Below are positions 9,177 to 18,045 of a stretch of 36,427 nt of DNA, one piece after another. Source of the DNA: Roseovarius sp. (GTDB lineage Bacteria; Pseudomonadota; Alphaproteobacteria; Rhodobacterales; Rhodobacteraceae); assembly GCA_026709325.1 (NCBI GenBank), contig JAPOTF010000020.1, positions 1-36,427 of the forward strand, read 5' to 3'. A model generated the notes under the pieces. The model was not told where the DNA came from. It searched no databases and was given only the letters and a program-made list of their open reading frames with translations. A program made the position numbers and the translations under genes. Numbering within the stretch: position 1 is the stretch's first letter; each line of letters opens with the position of its first letter.

Positions 9177-10214
9177 TCATGTCCAGTCCATAAGAACCTT
9201 GCCCGAATTGCCCGAGTCCATCGCCATAAAGCCCTTTTCGAAATCATCAATGAACATCCTGTGGGTTACAAGACCGGACACGTCGAGCCCCGACTGCACC
9301 ATCGCCATCATCTTGTACCATGTTTCATACATCTCGCGTCCGTAAATCCCCTTTATATGAAGCATCTTGAAAATCACGGCATTCCAGTCAACCGGATATT
9401 CCGCAGGCGCAATCCCGAGCAGCGCCACTTTGCCGCCATTGTTCATCCTCGAGATCATCTCCCGCATTGCCGCGGATGCTCCGGACATTTCCAGACCCAC
9501 GTCAAAGCCTTCCCTCATGCCAATCTTTTGCATGACATCTCCAAGATTTTCATTTCCCACGTCAACCACATGCTCAACGCCCAGATTTCTTGCAAGTTTC
9601 AGCCTGTATGGCGCAATATCGGTTATAACAACTTTGCGAGCTCCCGCCATTTTGGCCGCCAAGGCTCCCATTATTCCTATCGGTCCCGCGCCCGTAACAA
9701 GCACGTCCTCGCCCACAAGATCAAAACTCAACGCGGTATGAACGGCATTGCCAAGCGGATCGAGAATGGCGGCCGTATCATCGGGAATGTCATCGGGCAG
9801 CGGAATGACATTGTTTTCCGGGATGCAGACATATTCGGCAAACGACCCCGGCCGGTTCACGCCCACACCGGCCGCATTTCGGCAAAGATGCCCCCGGCCA
9901 GCGCGACAGTTTCTGCATTTGCCGCACACAATGTGACCTTCGCCCGTTACTCGCAGACCCTTCCCGTACTTTTTTGCGGCTGTCCCAAGATCGGCGATTT
10001 CCCCTGCAAATTCATGCCCAACAACCATGGGAACGGGCACATTTCCGGCGCTGAATTCGTCCCACCTCCATATGTGCAGATCGGTGCCGCAAATTGCCGA
10101 TTTGCGAACCCTGATCAAAACATCCGAAGGGCCCGGTTCCGGTATGGGAACATGTTCCATCCAAAGCCCCCTTTCCGGTCTGGACTTGACCAGTGCCTTC
10201 ATCAGCCCGCCCAT
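9177..10214 (-). CDS. tdh: L-threonine 3-dehydrogenase (zinc-dependent)
   Basis: A medium-chain zinc dehydrogenase of 345 aa, very close to E. coli Tdh, which oxidises L-threonine to 2-amino-3-oxobutyrate with NAD+. Visible features are [16 protein letters not shown], the catalytic-zinc CGTD and GHE motifs ([21 protein letters not shown]), the structural-zinc cluster [15 protein letters not shown], the NAD motif [10 protein letters not shown] and [16 protein letters not shown] near the C-terminus. I chose the ATG at 10214 because GGGAG lies 5 bases upstream, inside the end of the preceding gene; the ATG at 10202 gives [12 protein letters not shown] as in E. coli. There is only a 2-base gap from the PLP gene. 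The usual partner kbl is absent here, so the true substrate could be another beta-hydroxy amino acid. Confidence 0.9.
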   Translation of the reverse strand: MGGLMKALVKSRPERGLWMEHVPIPEPGPSDVLIRVRKSAICGTDLHIWRWDEFSAGNVPVPMVVGHEFAGEIADLGTAAKKYGKGLRVTGEGHIVCGKCRNCRAGRGHLCRNAAGVGVNRPGSFAEYVCIPENNVIPLPDDIPDDTAAILDPLGNAVHTALSFDLVGEDVLVTGAGPIGIMGALAAKMAGARKVVITDIAPYRLKLARNLGVEHVVDVGNENLGDVMQKIGMREGFDVGLEMSGASAAMREMISRMNNGGKVALLGIAPAEYPVDWNAVIFKMLHIKGIYGREMYETWYKMMAMVQSGLDVSGLVTHRMFIDDFEKGFMAMDSGNSGKVLMDWT

Positions 10215-10216
10215 GC

Positions 10217-11137
10217 TCACTCCCACAGATCCGTGCTGAAGTATTTCAAACCGCTGTCGCAAACCACAAACGCGACGATCCCGCCCTTTTCAGATCCCTC
10301 CAGCAGTTTTGCGGCGCCCGCAAGATTGGCGCCCGCGGAATAGCCGCCGAAAATGCCCTCCCTTTTCGCAAGAAGACGGGCATGTAATCTGGCCTCTTCG
10401 CCCGTGACCGTCAGCGAGCCGCCAATGTCCGCGTCCTCGAGATGCCGAAGGCCTGAATATCCGTAGCCTCCGCCCTGAATTGGGTGCTCATCCGAATCCG
10501 GGTTTATCGCATAGCACTTGACTCCCCTTGGCGAAAAGAACCTGGCCGCGCCGCCAAGTGTGCCTCCCGAGCCAATGAAATCGCAAAACGCCGTAACCTC
10601 TCCATTTGTCTGCCTCCAGATTTCGGGGGCGGTACCGCTTTCATGAGCATTTGGATTGCCCGCTCTGGCAAATTGCCCGGCAAGAAACGCGCCTCGCTCG
10701 GCGGCAATTTCACGGGTGGCGTCATCCACAAGCTTCAAGTCGCTTCCCGACACCTCGCCTTTCCGACCGCCTTTTCCCTGCGGAACCAGAACAACCTCCG
10801 CCCCCAGTGCCCGCATCATCCGGGCGCGCTCAACGGAATTTCCCTCGCTCATCACCGCCACAAAGGGATGACCAAGCACTGCGCAGACAATGGCCAGTCC
10901 GGCGCCCATGTTTCCGGAAGTCATTTCAACAACAGTCTGGCCTTCAGCCAGTTCGCCGCCGAGTCTCGCCTCTTCAACAATCGATCTGGCGGCGCGATCC
11001 TTCTTGGAATAGCCGGGCATTAGGCAGTCAAGCTTGGCCAGCAGTCTGCCTTCAAGACCGAGTTCCTCTCCCACGCGATCAAGAGCGACAATGGGCGTGT
11101 CGCGCATTGCGTCGACCACCGATGGCAAGACGCTCAT
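10217..11137 (-). CDS. Cysteine synthase-family PLP-dependent enzyme
   Basis: A fold-type II PLP enzyme of 306 aa in the cysteine synthase/threonine dehydratase superfamily. The PLP lysine is in [11 protein letters not shown] near residue 45, the substrate loop is EMTSGNMG near 74, the phosphate-binding glycine loop is IGSGGTLGG near 174, and GGYSAGANL near 258 matches the GISSGAN motif of CysK. It is not a standard biosynthetic CysK: YSKKDR and MTSGNMG differ from GSVKDR and PTSGNTG. The start at 11137 overlaps the stop of the 63-aa gene (ATGA). In this setting it may do beta-elimination or beta-replacement on an intermediate of the cluster; that role is inference. Confidence 0.82.
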   Translation of the reverse strand: MSVLPSVVDAMRDTPIVALDRVGEELGLEGRLLAKLDCLMPGYSKKDRAARSIVEEARLGGELAEGQTVVEMTSGNMGAGLAIVCAVLGHPFVAVMSEGNSVERARMMRALGAEVVLVPQGKGGRKGEVSGSDLKLVDDATREIAAERGAFLAGQFARAGNPNAHESGTAPEIWRQTNGEVTAFCDFIGSGGTLGGAARFFSPRGVKCYAINPDSDEHPIQGGGYGYSGLRHLEDADIGGSLTVTGEEARLHARLLAKREGIFGGYSAGANLAGAAKLLEGSEKGGIVAFVVCDSGLKYFSTDLWE

Positions 11138-11325
11138 GACTCCGCACCCGGTTCGATTCCCGAATTCATGACATCCATCCACGGTCCGCCCCCGTTGGCG
11201 CCATCGGGAATAGAGGCTCCCGCACGCACCCGGATTCGCTCTGGAAATTTATCTTTGCCGACATTTTCACTCTCGCCACAATATATCACGCCATGCAATT
11301 TCCCGGGTTTGAAAGACATGCCCAT
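11134..11325 (-). CDS. Small conserved-looking protein of unknown function (63 aa)
   Basis: A 63-aa open frame between the MttB-family gene and the PLP gene. Its stop overlaps the PLP gene start by 4 bases (ATGA), so it appears translationally coupled. The ATG at 11325 has AAGGGA 6 bases upstream; other in-frame ATGs at 11331 and 11319 are less well placed. The product is glycine-rich and soluble, with no signal peptide or membrane segment. It contains a single Cys (VIYCGESENVGKDKFPERI) and a C-terminal GGGPWMDVMNSG stretch. I do not recognise the family. It begins about 57 bases after the methyltransferase stop, which places it in the same transcript. It could be an accessory or chaperone-like subunit, but nothing in the sequence proves this. 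Confidence 0.65.
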   Translation of the reverse strand: MGMSFKPGKLHGVIYCGESENVGKDKFPERIRVRAGASIPDGANGGGPWMDVMNSGIEPGAES

Positions 11326-11382
11326 GATCATTCCCTTCGAATACCGACATAAAATGGACTCAATTCGCAGCTGGCGCATTTT

Positions 11383-12900
11383 TTAATACCATGCTTCAGG
11401 TATTTCGGTTTTTCGTTTTGCGACATAGTCTTGCAGAGCTTCATCCACCGCCTGATCGATATCGGGCTTTTGATATTCCGCAAGCATTGAATTCCATTTC
11501 ATGAACGCGCGCGTTCGCATGTCCATTGAACCGGCTTCCTCCCAGCTTTCGACATTTTCGCTGTCCGACAGAGCCGGTTCGTAAAACGCGGTCGCGTAGT
11601 TTCTCATTGTATGGCCGCAGCCCAGAAAATGCCCGGCCGGCTCCACCTCCCGGTACGCGTCGCGCGCGAGATCCTCCTCGCCGACCGCGAGTCCTCCAAG
11701 CATTTTCCGATATCCTCCGAGACGGTCCGCATCCATCACCAGTTTTTCGAAGCCCGTGCAAAGGCCGCCTTCAAGCCAGCCTGCCGAATGAAGAACGAAA
11801 TTCGCGCCCGCCATCACGGTTGAATGCATTGAGTCGGCGCTTTCATATGCGGCCTGCGCATCCTCGATCTTGCTTCCGGTCAGGGCTCCGCCGCAGCGAA
11901 GAGGCAGTCCGAGACGGCGGGCCATCTGGCCAACCGCATAGTTTGAAACCACAGGTTCCGGCATGCCAAATGTGGGGGATCCGCTTTTGAGACTCATTGA
12001 ACTGAGAAAATTCCCCAGCACAAAAGGTGCGCCTTCACGGACAAGCTGCGAGAACGCGCAGCACATCATCGCCTCCGCCATGGCCTGCGTGACGCTTGCG
12101 GCCGTGCTTACCGGACCCATTGCGCCCGAAAGTATGAACGGAACCACCACGATGCCCTGCCCATGCCCGCAATAGACCCGGATGGCCTGCGTAACCACCT
12201 TGTCGACCAGCAAAGGTGAATTTGTGTTGACGTTGCCCATTATCACGCAATTTTCCTCGAGAAATTCGCTCCCATGCAGAATTTTTGCCATCTCGACACT
12301 GTCCCGAGCTCTGCTCATTTCGGTAATCGCGCCCAGATGCGGTTTGTCGGAGCGCGTCATGTGCAGGTATACCATGTCCAGATGTCTGTGGCTGACAGGC
12401 GCGTCGCATGGTTCGCAAACCACAAGACCCGTGTGATGAAGATTCGGATGCATGTAGGCGAGTTTCACAAGCTTCTCGAAACTGTCCATGTCCCCGTAAC
12501 GTCTGCCTCTCTCCATGTCGCGAACGAAGGGGGCGCCGTAAATCGGGGCAAAGACCTGCGCGGCTCCGCCGATCGCGACAGAGCGCGCGGGATTGCGCGA
12601 CACCTGCCTGAATTCCGAGGGCGCCTTTCCGCACAGCTCTCTTATCCAACTCGCATCCGCCCGAATCCGGGTGTCATTTACGTCTGCGCCGGCATTTTTC
12701 CAAATGCGAATGGCTTCCGGGTCGTCGCGAAATTCGAGACCTATCTCCTCAATGATCCAGTCAACCTGCCGCTCAAGTCTTGCAAGATTTTCATCGTCAA
12801 CAACATCGAAATACGGCAATTCGCGAACAACATAAGGGGAGTTGGCAGTCGAGGCATGGCCGTTTTTGGCGGCACGTCGAGATTTTGCTCTTCTTGCCAT
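11383..12900 (-). CDS. Trimethylamine methyltransferase (MttB) family protein, non-pyrrolysine
   Basis: A 505-aa member of the MttB superfamily, whose characterised members move a methyl group from quaternary amines (trimethylamine, glycine betaine, carnitine, proline betaine) to a corrinoid protein. The whole frame is open without UAG, so it belongs to the non-pyrrolysine branch. Family-like blocks include YFDVVDDENLARLERQVDWI near the N-terminus, LRCGGALTGSKIEDAQAAYESA near residue 335 and a GHFLGCGHTMRNY block near 435. The ATG at 12900 is preceded by GGGAGA at about 7 bases; an earlier ATG at 12915 is less likely. The lysine/arginine-rich first 15 residues are probably an unstructured tail. 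It is the first gene of the minus-strand cluster running to 6592. No corrinoid protein or reductive activator is encoded in the window. The substrate is unknown. Confidence 0.87.
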   Translation of the reverse strand: MARRAKSRRAAKNGHASTANSPYVVRELPYFDVVDDENLARLERQVDWIIEEIGLEFRDDPEAIRIWKNAGADVNDTRIRADASWIRELCGKAPSEFRQVSRNPARSVAIGGAAQVFAPIYGAPFVRDMERGRRYGDMDSFEKLVKLAYMHPNLHHTGLVVCEPCDAPVSHRHLDMVYLHMTRSDKPHLGAITEMSRARDSVEMAKILHGSEFLEENCVIMGNVNTNSPLLVDKVVTQAIRVYCGHGQGIVVVPFILSGAMGPVSTAASVTQAMAEAMMCCAFSQLVREGAPFVLGNFLSSMSLKSGSPTFGMPEPVVSNYAVGQMARRLGLPLRCGGALTGSKIEDAQAAYESADSMHSTVMAGANFVLHSAGWLEGGLCTGFEKLVMDADRLGGYRKMLGGLAVGEEDLARDAYREVEPAGHFLGCGHTMRNYATAFYEPALSDSENVESWEEAGSMDMRTRAFMKWNSMLAEYQKPDIDQAVDEALQDYVAKRKTEIPEAWY

Positions 12901-13650
12901 GAAAGTTTCTCCCATAATCCGGATTGGAGTTCATCATCCATTCCGACATTACACAGATTAATTCCACGAGCCAAATAATCAGGCAAGCCCATATGCGCCC
13001 ATTGCGCGCGGGAAATGACTTTGATGCAAAATGACATACGATCACCGGGCCTGTATTTCCCGGTTTCGAACCGAAGGCATGTAATAAGGAAGAATGCAAT
13101 TGACCGCAGATGCGGTATCCGGAAGATCTTGTCGACTCCCCTCTGGAAGAGAGGCCACCGGAAGCTTCGGAAAACGTTATCAAATGAATAAATCAATGCG
13201 CCAGACTTTGAGAAGAGCGCTGAGGCCGCTTCCGATAAAGCCCGGAAAGACAGACATCCTTACAGTCGGCATTGATCCAAAACGATGCTCGGGGCACAGA
13301 TTATCATGACATTTTGGTAAATGCGACCTCGGAAAATCGAGCGACAACGCATTGCCATTCAAACACCCTTGCAGATTGAGGCGGCCACGACCGTTTGCGA
13401 TGTTGTCACTGGAGATGCAAACACGCCCCCTCGTTGCGAACGCCAAAAGCCTAAAGACGCCGGTCGCAAATGGGGGCGACATGGATCGATGCCGGCTTGA
13501 GCCGCAACCTGGATTTTTGCACTTTCACCGTAAACAGCCATATCCCTTCGGACGATCAGGAGGCCATGCATACTTGTCCGCCCGAGCGAAGGTGCTCCGA
13601 GGCGAGGATGCGATGATGATCGCCTCGCGATCACACGGACTTTCGCGGCG
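12901..13650. other. 750-base stretch without a convincing gene
   Basis: This stretch separates the MttB-led cluster from the amidohydrolase/TRAP cassette. Several open frames of 70-150 codons exist on both strands. None has a family match, a good ribosome binding site or natural-looking composition, and several overlap each other. It must contain the promoter of the methyltransferase gene, but I could not pick a clear -35/-10 pair. It may be eroded coding DNA. Confidence 0.45.
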
Positions 13651-14886
13651 TCACACTCCCGCATGTTTTACGAAGGCGCCGCCTTTGATAATTGCGCTCA
13701 ACCCTTCACCTTGACCGGAAAGGACGGAAATGTCTTCCAGCGGGTTCCGCTTTGCGACAACCACGTCGGCGAATGCGCCAGCCTCGATAGACCCGACCTT
13801 CCCCTCCATGCGCAGAAGCCTTGCGGCGATGCAAGTGGCGCTGGCGATGACTGTTTGCGCGGGCAGCACCTGCGCCCTCAATTCGAATTCGCCACTTTGG
13901 TGAGGCGTCATCGCGCCCAGCAAATCACTGCCATAGGCCATCGGCAAACCTGCCTCGTTCATAATGGAGAGCGACTCAAGCCCCTTCAGACGCACATCAT
14001 TGACCTTGGCGACGGACGCCGGGGGCAACCCAACGCGCGCCCCTTCCGAATGGAGCTTGTCGTATGTGATCAGGGTCGGGCAGGCGATGCAGCCCGCATC
14101 TGCGGCGCGTTTCGCGGTTTCGGCTGCGATAAGATTGCAATGCTCCAACGAGGTAATACCGCATTCAACCGCGCGCGCAATGGCCTCGTCCGTGTACAAA
14201 TGCGCAGCCACGTAAGCGCCCGCATTTGCGGCTTCTTCAACCGCCGCGGTCAATTCTTCACGTGAGAAGCCGAGGTAGTGGATTGGATCGGAGGGTGAGG
14301 ACACGCCTCCATTCGCCATCACCTTCAGGAAATCCGCCCCAGTGCGGAACTGCTCTCTTGCCGCGCGCCGCACTTCGGGCACACCGTCACACACCACTCC
14401 GAGCGACCCGAGATCATGCTGGAGACCATCGGTTGGCGAACTGTCCAGAGGGCCCCGCTGATCGGTATGGCCACCCGTTTGAGAGAGGGCCTTGCCGCAA
14501 ATATTCAGCCGCGGCACCGGGATGGGAGATTCCTCCATCGCAAGACGCAAGGCCCCGGTTGCGCCGCCAAGATCGCGCACCGTGGTAAACCCGCGCTTCA
14601 GCATGGCATGCATGATGTTCATCGCGCCGACGGTAACGATTGGGTCCGGCAGGGAGGTATTTTCCTTCAGATTTGCCAAGGTGGCGACGACATGAACATG
14701 GGCGTCAATCAAACCGGGAAGAACGTATTGGTCCGCCACGTTGACAACCTGTGTGCGATCCCCCGGAGACAGTTCACTGCCAACCTCCTGAACCAGCCCG
14801 TCAGCCAGGCGCAAATCCTGCGCATCCCTGGGCCGATCCGTCTTTCCGTCCACAATTTTGGCGTTCCTTATCAGTATGTCGGTCAT
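13651..14886 (-). CDS. Metal-dependent amidohydrolase (imidazolonepropionase/Xaa-dipeptidase-like)
   Basis: A 411-aa amidohydrolase-superfamily enzyme, presumably cytoplasmic and binuclear. Metal ligands are visible: HxH in IDAHVHV near residue 60, the probable carboxylated Lys in DFLKVMANGG near 190, His in AAHLYT near 228, His in SLEHCN near 248, and Asp in AYGSDLLG near 318. The closest subgroup known to me contains prolidase-type and Xaa-Arg/Lys dipeptidases from environmental bacteria; cyclic imides or amides are alternatives. The start at MTDILIRNAKIVDG follows a weak GGA; an in-frame ATG four codons earlier (14898) is possible. It lies 148 bases downstream of dctM on the same strand and is probably the enzyme acting on the imported substrate. 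Confidence 0.82.
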   Translation of the reverse strand: MTDILIRNAKIVDGKTDRPRDAQDLRLADGLVQEVGSELSPGDRTQVVNVADQYVLPGLIDAHVHVVATLANLKENTSLPDPIVTVGAMNIMHAMLKRGFTTVRDLGGATGALRLAMEESPIPVPRLNICGKALSQTGGHTDQRGPLDSSPTDGLQHDLGSLGVVCDGVPEVRRAAREQFRTGADFLKVMANGGVSSPSDPIHYLGFSREELTAAVEEAANAGAYVAAHLYTDEAIARAVECGITSLEHCNLIAAETAKRAADAGCIACPTLITYDKLHSEGARVGLPPASVAKVNDVRLKGLESLSIMNEAGLPMAYGSDLLGAMTPHQSGEFELRAQVLPAQTVIASATCIAARLLRMEGKVGSIEAGAFADVVVAKRNPLEDISVLSGQGEGLSAIIKGGAFVKHAGV

Positions 14887-15034
14887 ATCTATTTCCATTT
14901 GCGGGTTTCTTGTTGGCGAACATCATTCGCGGTGCAGCCGCTCCGCAGGCCGCCACTTCAGGTCGGCAGCATAAGCGTCATGCGACACTTAAGGGCATTG
15001 GCTCGCCGATGGATGAACTTGGCAGGAGCGGCAC

Positions 15035-16348
15035 TCATTTCACAACCCCCGGCAGCCAGAGCGAGATCACGGGGAAGGTTACCAGAAGACCAAGCGCAAC
15101 AACATCCATCACCAAAAACCATGCGATGCCCTTGAATATCAGAGGCATGGACACGGCACCCTTGAGAGCGCTTTGAATGACAAACACGTTCAACCCCACC
15201 GGAGGCGTGATCAGTCCAATCTCAAGCAACTTGATTAAGATGATCCCGAACCAGATCAGATCCATATCAAGCTGCACGGCCAGTGGCAGGATCAACGGCA
15301 CCGTAAGCAAGAGCAGACCGATTGAATCGATAAACATCCCCAAAATCACATAAATCGCCGCGACAATCAGGATGAGGCCGATTGGTCCAAGCTGGGCGCC
15401 CTCCATCATGTCTGAAAGCCCGCGTCCCAAGCCGGCTATTGCCACGTAGCGTGTGAGGAGCGCCCCGCCGATCACGATGATGAAGATGGCGGTGAACGAC
15501 AGCGCGCTCTGACGCAGTGCCGAGAAAAGACCGGAGACAGTGAAGCGCCCCGTCAACGCGGCTATGGCGACAGCCCCAAACGCCCCAAGTGCGCCCGCTT
15601 CTGTAGGCGTGGCAAATCCGAAGCTGATACTTCCCATAACAATTGCGATCAGGATGGGCAGCGGGGCGAGTTCGATCAAAAGCCGTCCGGCGGACATGTC
15701 GGTTGCATCTTCAACATGCGTTTGCCCCGCAAGAGCCGGATTGGCTTTGCACCGTGCCGCAATCATGCCGACATAAAGCGCGGCGGACAAAAGCCCGGGG
15801 ATAAAGCCAGCCAGAAACAACTTGCCGATGGAGACATCCGCATAGACGCCATAAAGAATCATCAAGATGCTGGGTGGAATAAGCGAGCCCAGAGTGCCGG
15901 ATGCCGCGACGGCCCCGCAGGCAAGGCCCGAGTCATATTTGCGCCTGAGCATTTCGGGGATGGCAATCCGCGACATGGCAGAGGCTGTGGCCACCGAGGA
16001 ACCGGATGCGGCCGCAAAGAGCGCGCTCGCAACGACACTGGCACAGGCCAAAGCACCGGGCAGTCTTGCAAGCAAGACCCGCGAGGCGCTGAAAAGCCCC
16101 TTTGTCAGACCGGTCTCCGAGGCCAAAAACCCCATCAGCAGAAACATGGGAACGGCTGAAAAATTCCAGTTGGTGGCAAATTCGTAGGGCAGGCGCGACA
16201 CAGATCCGATGGCCGCCCGCATGTTTGTTTCATACGCGATGCCGACAAACGAGACGGCAATCAGCGCCAGCCCAATCGGCACGCGGATGGCGATCAGCGC
16301 AAGAAGCGCCGAGAAGGCCAGAATGACCGAAAAAAACTCTTCACCCAT
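15035..16348 (-). CDS. dctM: TRAP transporter large permease DctM
   Basis: The large membrane subunit of a tripartite ATP-independent periplasmic transporter, 437 aa with about 12 hydrophobic segments. Typical DctM blocks are ALIAIRVPIGLALI at the N-terminus, FLLMGFLASETGLTKGLF, the SSVATASAMSRIAIPEM re-entrant region, SGTLGSLIPPSILMILYGV near residue 145, FGFATPTEAGALGAFGA near 235 and EIGLITPPVGLNVFVI near 380. The ATG at 16348 overlaps the dctQ stop by 8 bases; a start at 16366 inside dctQ is less likely. It imports an organic acid-like substrate with sodium or proton symport, the substrate being chosen by DctP. Confidence 0.92.
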   Translation of the reverse strand: MGEEFFSVILAFSALLALIAIRVPIGLALIAVSFVGIAYETNMRAAIGSVSRLPYEFATNWNFSAVPMFLLMGFLASETGLTKGLFSASRVLLARLPGALACASVVASALFAAASGSSVATASAMSRIAIPEMLRRKYDSGLACGAVAASGTLGSLIPPSILMILYGVYADVSIGKLFLAGFIPGLLSAALYVGMIAARCKANPALAGQTHVEDATDMSAGRLLIELAPLPILIAIVMGSISFGFATPTEAGALGAFGAVAIAALTGRFTVSGLFSALRQSALSFTAIFIIVIGGALLTRYVAIAGLGRGLSDMMEGAQLGPIGLILIVAAIYVILGMFIDSIGLLLLTVPLILPLAVQLDMDLIWFGIILIKLLEIGLITPPVGLNVFVIQSALKGAVSMPLIFKGIAWFLVMDVVALGLLVTFPVISLWLPGVVK

Positions 16349-16865
16349 CCTCGCCGTCCAACACAAAGTGCAGCGTCATCAGGATCGCGGCCAGCGTGGC
16401 TAGAACGAACACGACCGGCAGCACCCATCTTACAGGCCAGATGGGCAACAGGTTTACCCCCATGGAAAGTTCTCCGGAGGCCGTCGATTTCAGGGCCTGT
16501 TCAAAGGTGAACCACGCAAGCAAGCCGTAAATGCCGATGGTAATTGCGCCCGAGATCGCCCGCGCCACCCACTTCAGAGATCTTGGAAACAATCGGTAGA
16601 AGAGATCCATATCAATATGCTCGCGGCGCATCTCCAGCATCATGATGGGCAGGAAGGTGAGCGGCACCATGTAGTAAAAGGACACCAGTTCAATCGTGTT
16701 GCTAAAGGGCGCGTTAAACAGCGCCCGCATCCCCACATCCACAGTGATGGTCAGGAAAATGGCCAAAACGGCCAAAGCCGCAAGAAAAACGAGAGCGCTG
16801 GCGGCACGGTCGGCGATGCGAAGAAGTGCGGTCATACGGTAAAGCCATTGTCGGGCACGGCGCAT
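16341..16865 (-). CDS. dctQ: TRAP transporter small permease DctQ
   Basis: A 174-aa small membrane subunit with four hydrophobic segments. Characteristic features are the ITVDVGMRALFNAPFSNTIEL stretch after the first membrane helix and the basic/acidic EMRREHIDMDLF motif after the second. The ATG at 16835 (MTALLRIADRAA) is a reasonable alternative start; neither has a strong ribosome binding site. It sits between dctP and dctM, overlaps dctM by 8 bases, and shares their transcript. Confidence 0.88.
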   Translation of the reverse strand: MRRARQWLYRMTALLRIADRAASALVFLAALAVLAIFLTITVDVGMRALFNAPFSNTIELVSFYYMVPLTFLPIMMLEMRREHIDMDLFYRLFPRSLKWVARAISGAITIGIYGLLAWFTFEQALKSTASGELSMGVNLLPIWPVRWVLPVVFVLATLAAILMTLHFVLDGEDG

Positions 16866-16893
16866 GCCGGGCCCGACAGGTCAAATGGCGTAC

Positions 16894-18024
16894 TCAGTTG
16901 ACGCCATAAGTGTCGAGGTCCAGCTTATCGACAATCTCCGACTTCATCAGCGCCGCCAGTGTCTCCTTGTCCTCAACGGGGACATCAGCTAGGAGATCGG
17001 TCCATTTATCCATGGTGGACTGGAAGCGCGCGAGAAGATCTTCCGCATCATCCAGGCCGAAATTCTCCTGCACGATTCCAACAGCCTTGCCGGGCTGCGC
17101 CGCGCGGAAATCCTCAATGGACTTTACCAGATCATCTGCGGGCTGGTGAAACGTCACACCGTTCTCTTTGAGTTTTTTCTCCGCTTCACTCTCCTCCAGC
17201 AATGTCCCGTCCACGATGAGCGCGGCCATGGCATCGGCATCCGCATAAAGCAGGGCCCGCCGCTGATCCACGGTGAGGTCTTCCCAGAAATCGGCATTGT
17301 AGCCATGTCCGAGCCCCGCCCAGAAGAGAGTGATCGGCATATCCGTGATATGAGTCGCAACCTCGTGCAGCTTGCGGGACCAGGCATCGGCGGCAGTTGT
17401 GGTGGTACAGGTCAGGGCGCCCTTGTCAAGCGCGCCGTACTGCTCGTTTGAGCTGAGCGAGACGGTGACTCCGCCTGTACTGTTGGCCCATTCCGCAGGT
17501 GCGCGTCCGGGCAAACGGAGTTTCGCCCCCTGAATCTCGGACATGCTTGTCACCGGCGTGTTGCAAACCAGTTTGTACCAATTTGTGCCCTGAGATGCCC
17601 CAAACACCACGCCTTTTGACGCCCATTCCGCTTGCTGCTGCGGGTCGGTCATATTGAATTCAGCGGAAGTTGCGATGATGACGCGCGGATCGTCAAAAGT
17701 CATTGCGAGCTCTTCCGGTGCATTTGCCACCGGCAATTCGGACGGCGTATATTGCGCAAAGTGGCTCGAAACCTGAACCAAGCCATCGGCGATCTCGTTT
17801 AGATTGCCCGTCGGAGTGACCCGAGGCGACCCAAGTTCAACTTCGACTTTCAGAGAACCGTCATAGGCGGCAACCCGTTCGGCCCAATAGCTGTAGAGAT
17901 AGCGCGAATACTGGTGCTGCGGCGGCAACCACGTTGCGGCGACCAATTCCGTATCCGCCAGGACCGGCGCCGCGGAAAAGGACGTTGCCATCATCAGGGC
18001 GCCAAGCGATAGAGTTTTCTTCAT
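16894..18024 (-). CDS. dctP: TRAP transporter solute-binding protein DctP
   Basis: A 376-aa periplasmic substrate-binding protein. A signal peptide of about 23 residues ends AAPVLA before DTELVAATWLPPQHQYSRY. GGGAGAA lies at good spacing before the ATG. The arginine that commonly salt-bridges the carboxylate of TRAP ligands probably lies in the GAKLRLPGRAPAEW segment near residue 170, followed by the GALDKGALTC region. This points to a carboxylated ligand but does not name it. It is the first of dctPQM and directly follows the regulator. Confidence 0.9.
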   Translation of the reverse strand: MKKTLSLGALMMATSFSAAPVLADTELVAATWLPPQHQYSRYLYSYWAERVAAYDGSLKVEVELGSPRVTPTGNLNEIADGLVQVSSHFAQYTPSELPVANAPEELAMTFDDPRVIIATSAEFNMTDPQQQAEWASKGVVFGASQGTNWYKLVCNTPVTSMSEIQGAKLRLPGRAPAEWANSTGGVTVSLSSNEQYGALDKGALTCTTTTAADAWSRKLHEVATHITDMPITLFWAGLGHGYNADFWEDLTVDQRRALLYADADAMAALIVDGTLLEESEAEKKLKENGVTFHQPADDLVKSIEDFRAAQPGKAVGIVQENFGLDDAEDLLARFQSTMDKWTDLLADVPVEDKETLAALMKSEIVDKLDLDTYGVN

Positions 18025-18045
18025 GTTTTTCTCCCAATTGAAAAT

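Noticed and set aside
9261-10343. 360-codon plus-strand frame opposite tdh
   Set aside because: Antisense to a clear threonine dehydrogenase; its His/Arg-rich composition is typical of a non-coding frame.
10217-11137. Housekeeping cysteine synthase (cysK)
   Set aside because: Active-site motifs YSKKDR and MTSGNMG deviate from CysK, and the gene is embedded in a catabolic cluster with no sulfur genes.
11383-12900. Pyrrolysine-containing MttB
   Set aside because: The frame contains no in-frame UAG, and no pyl genes are seen; it belongs to the non-pyrrolysine branch.
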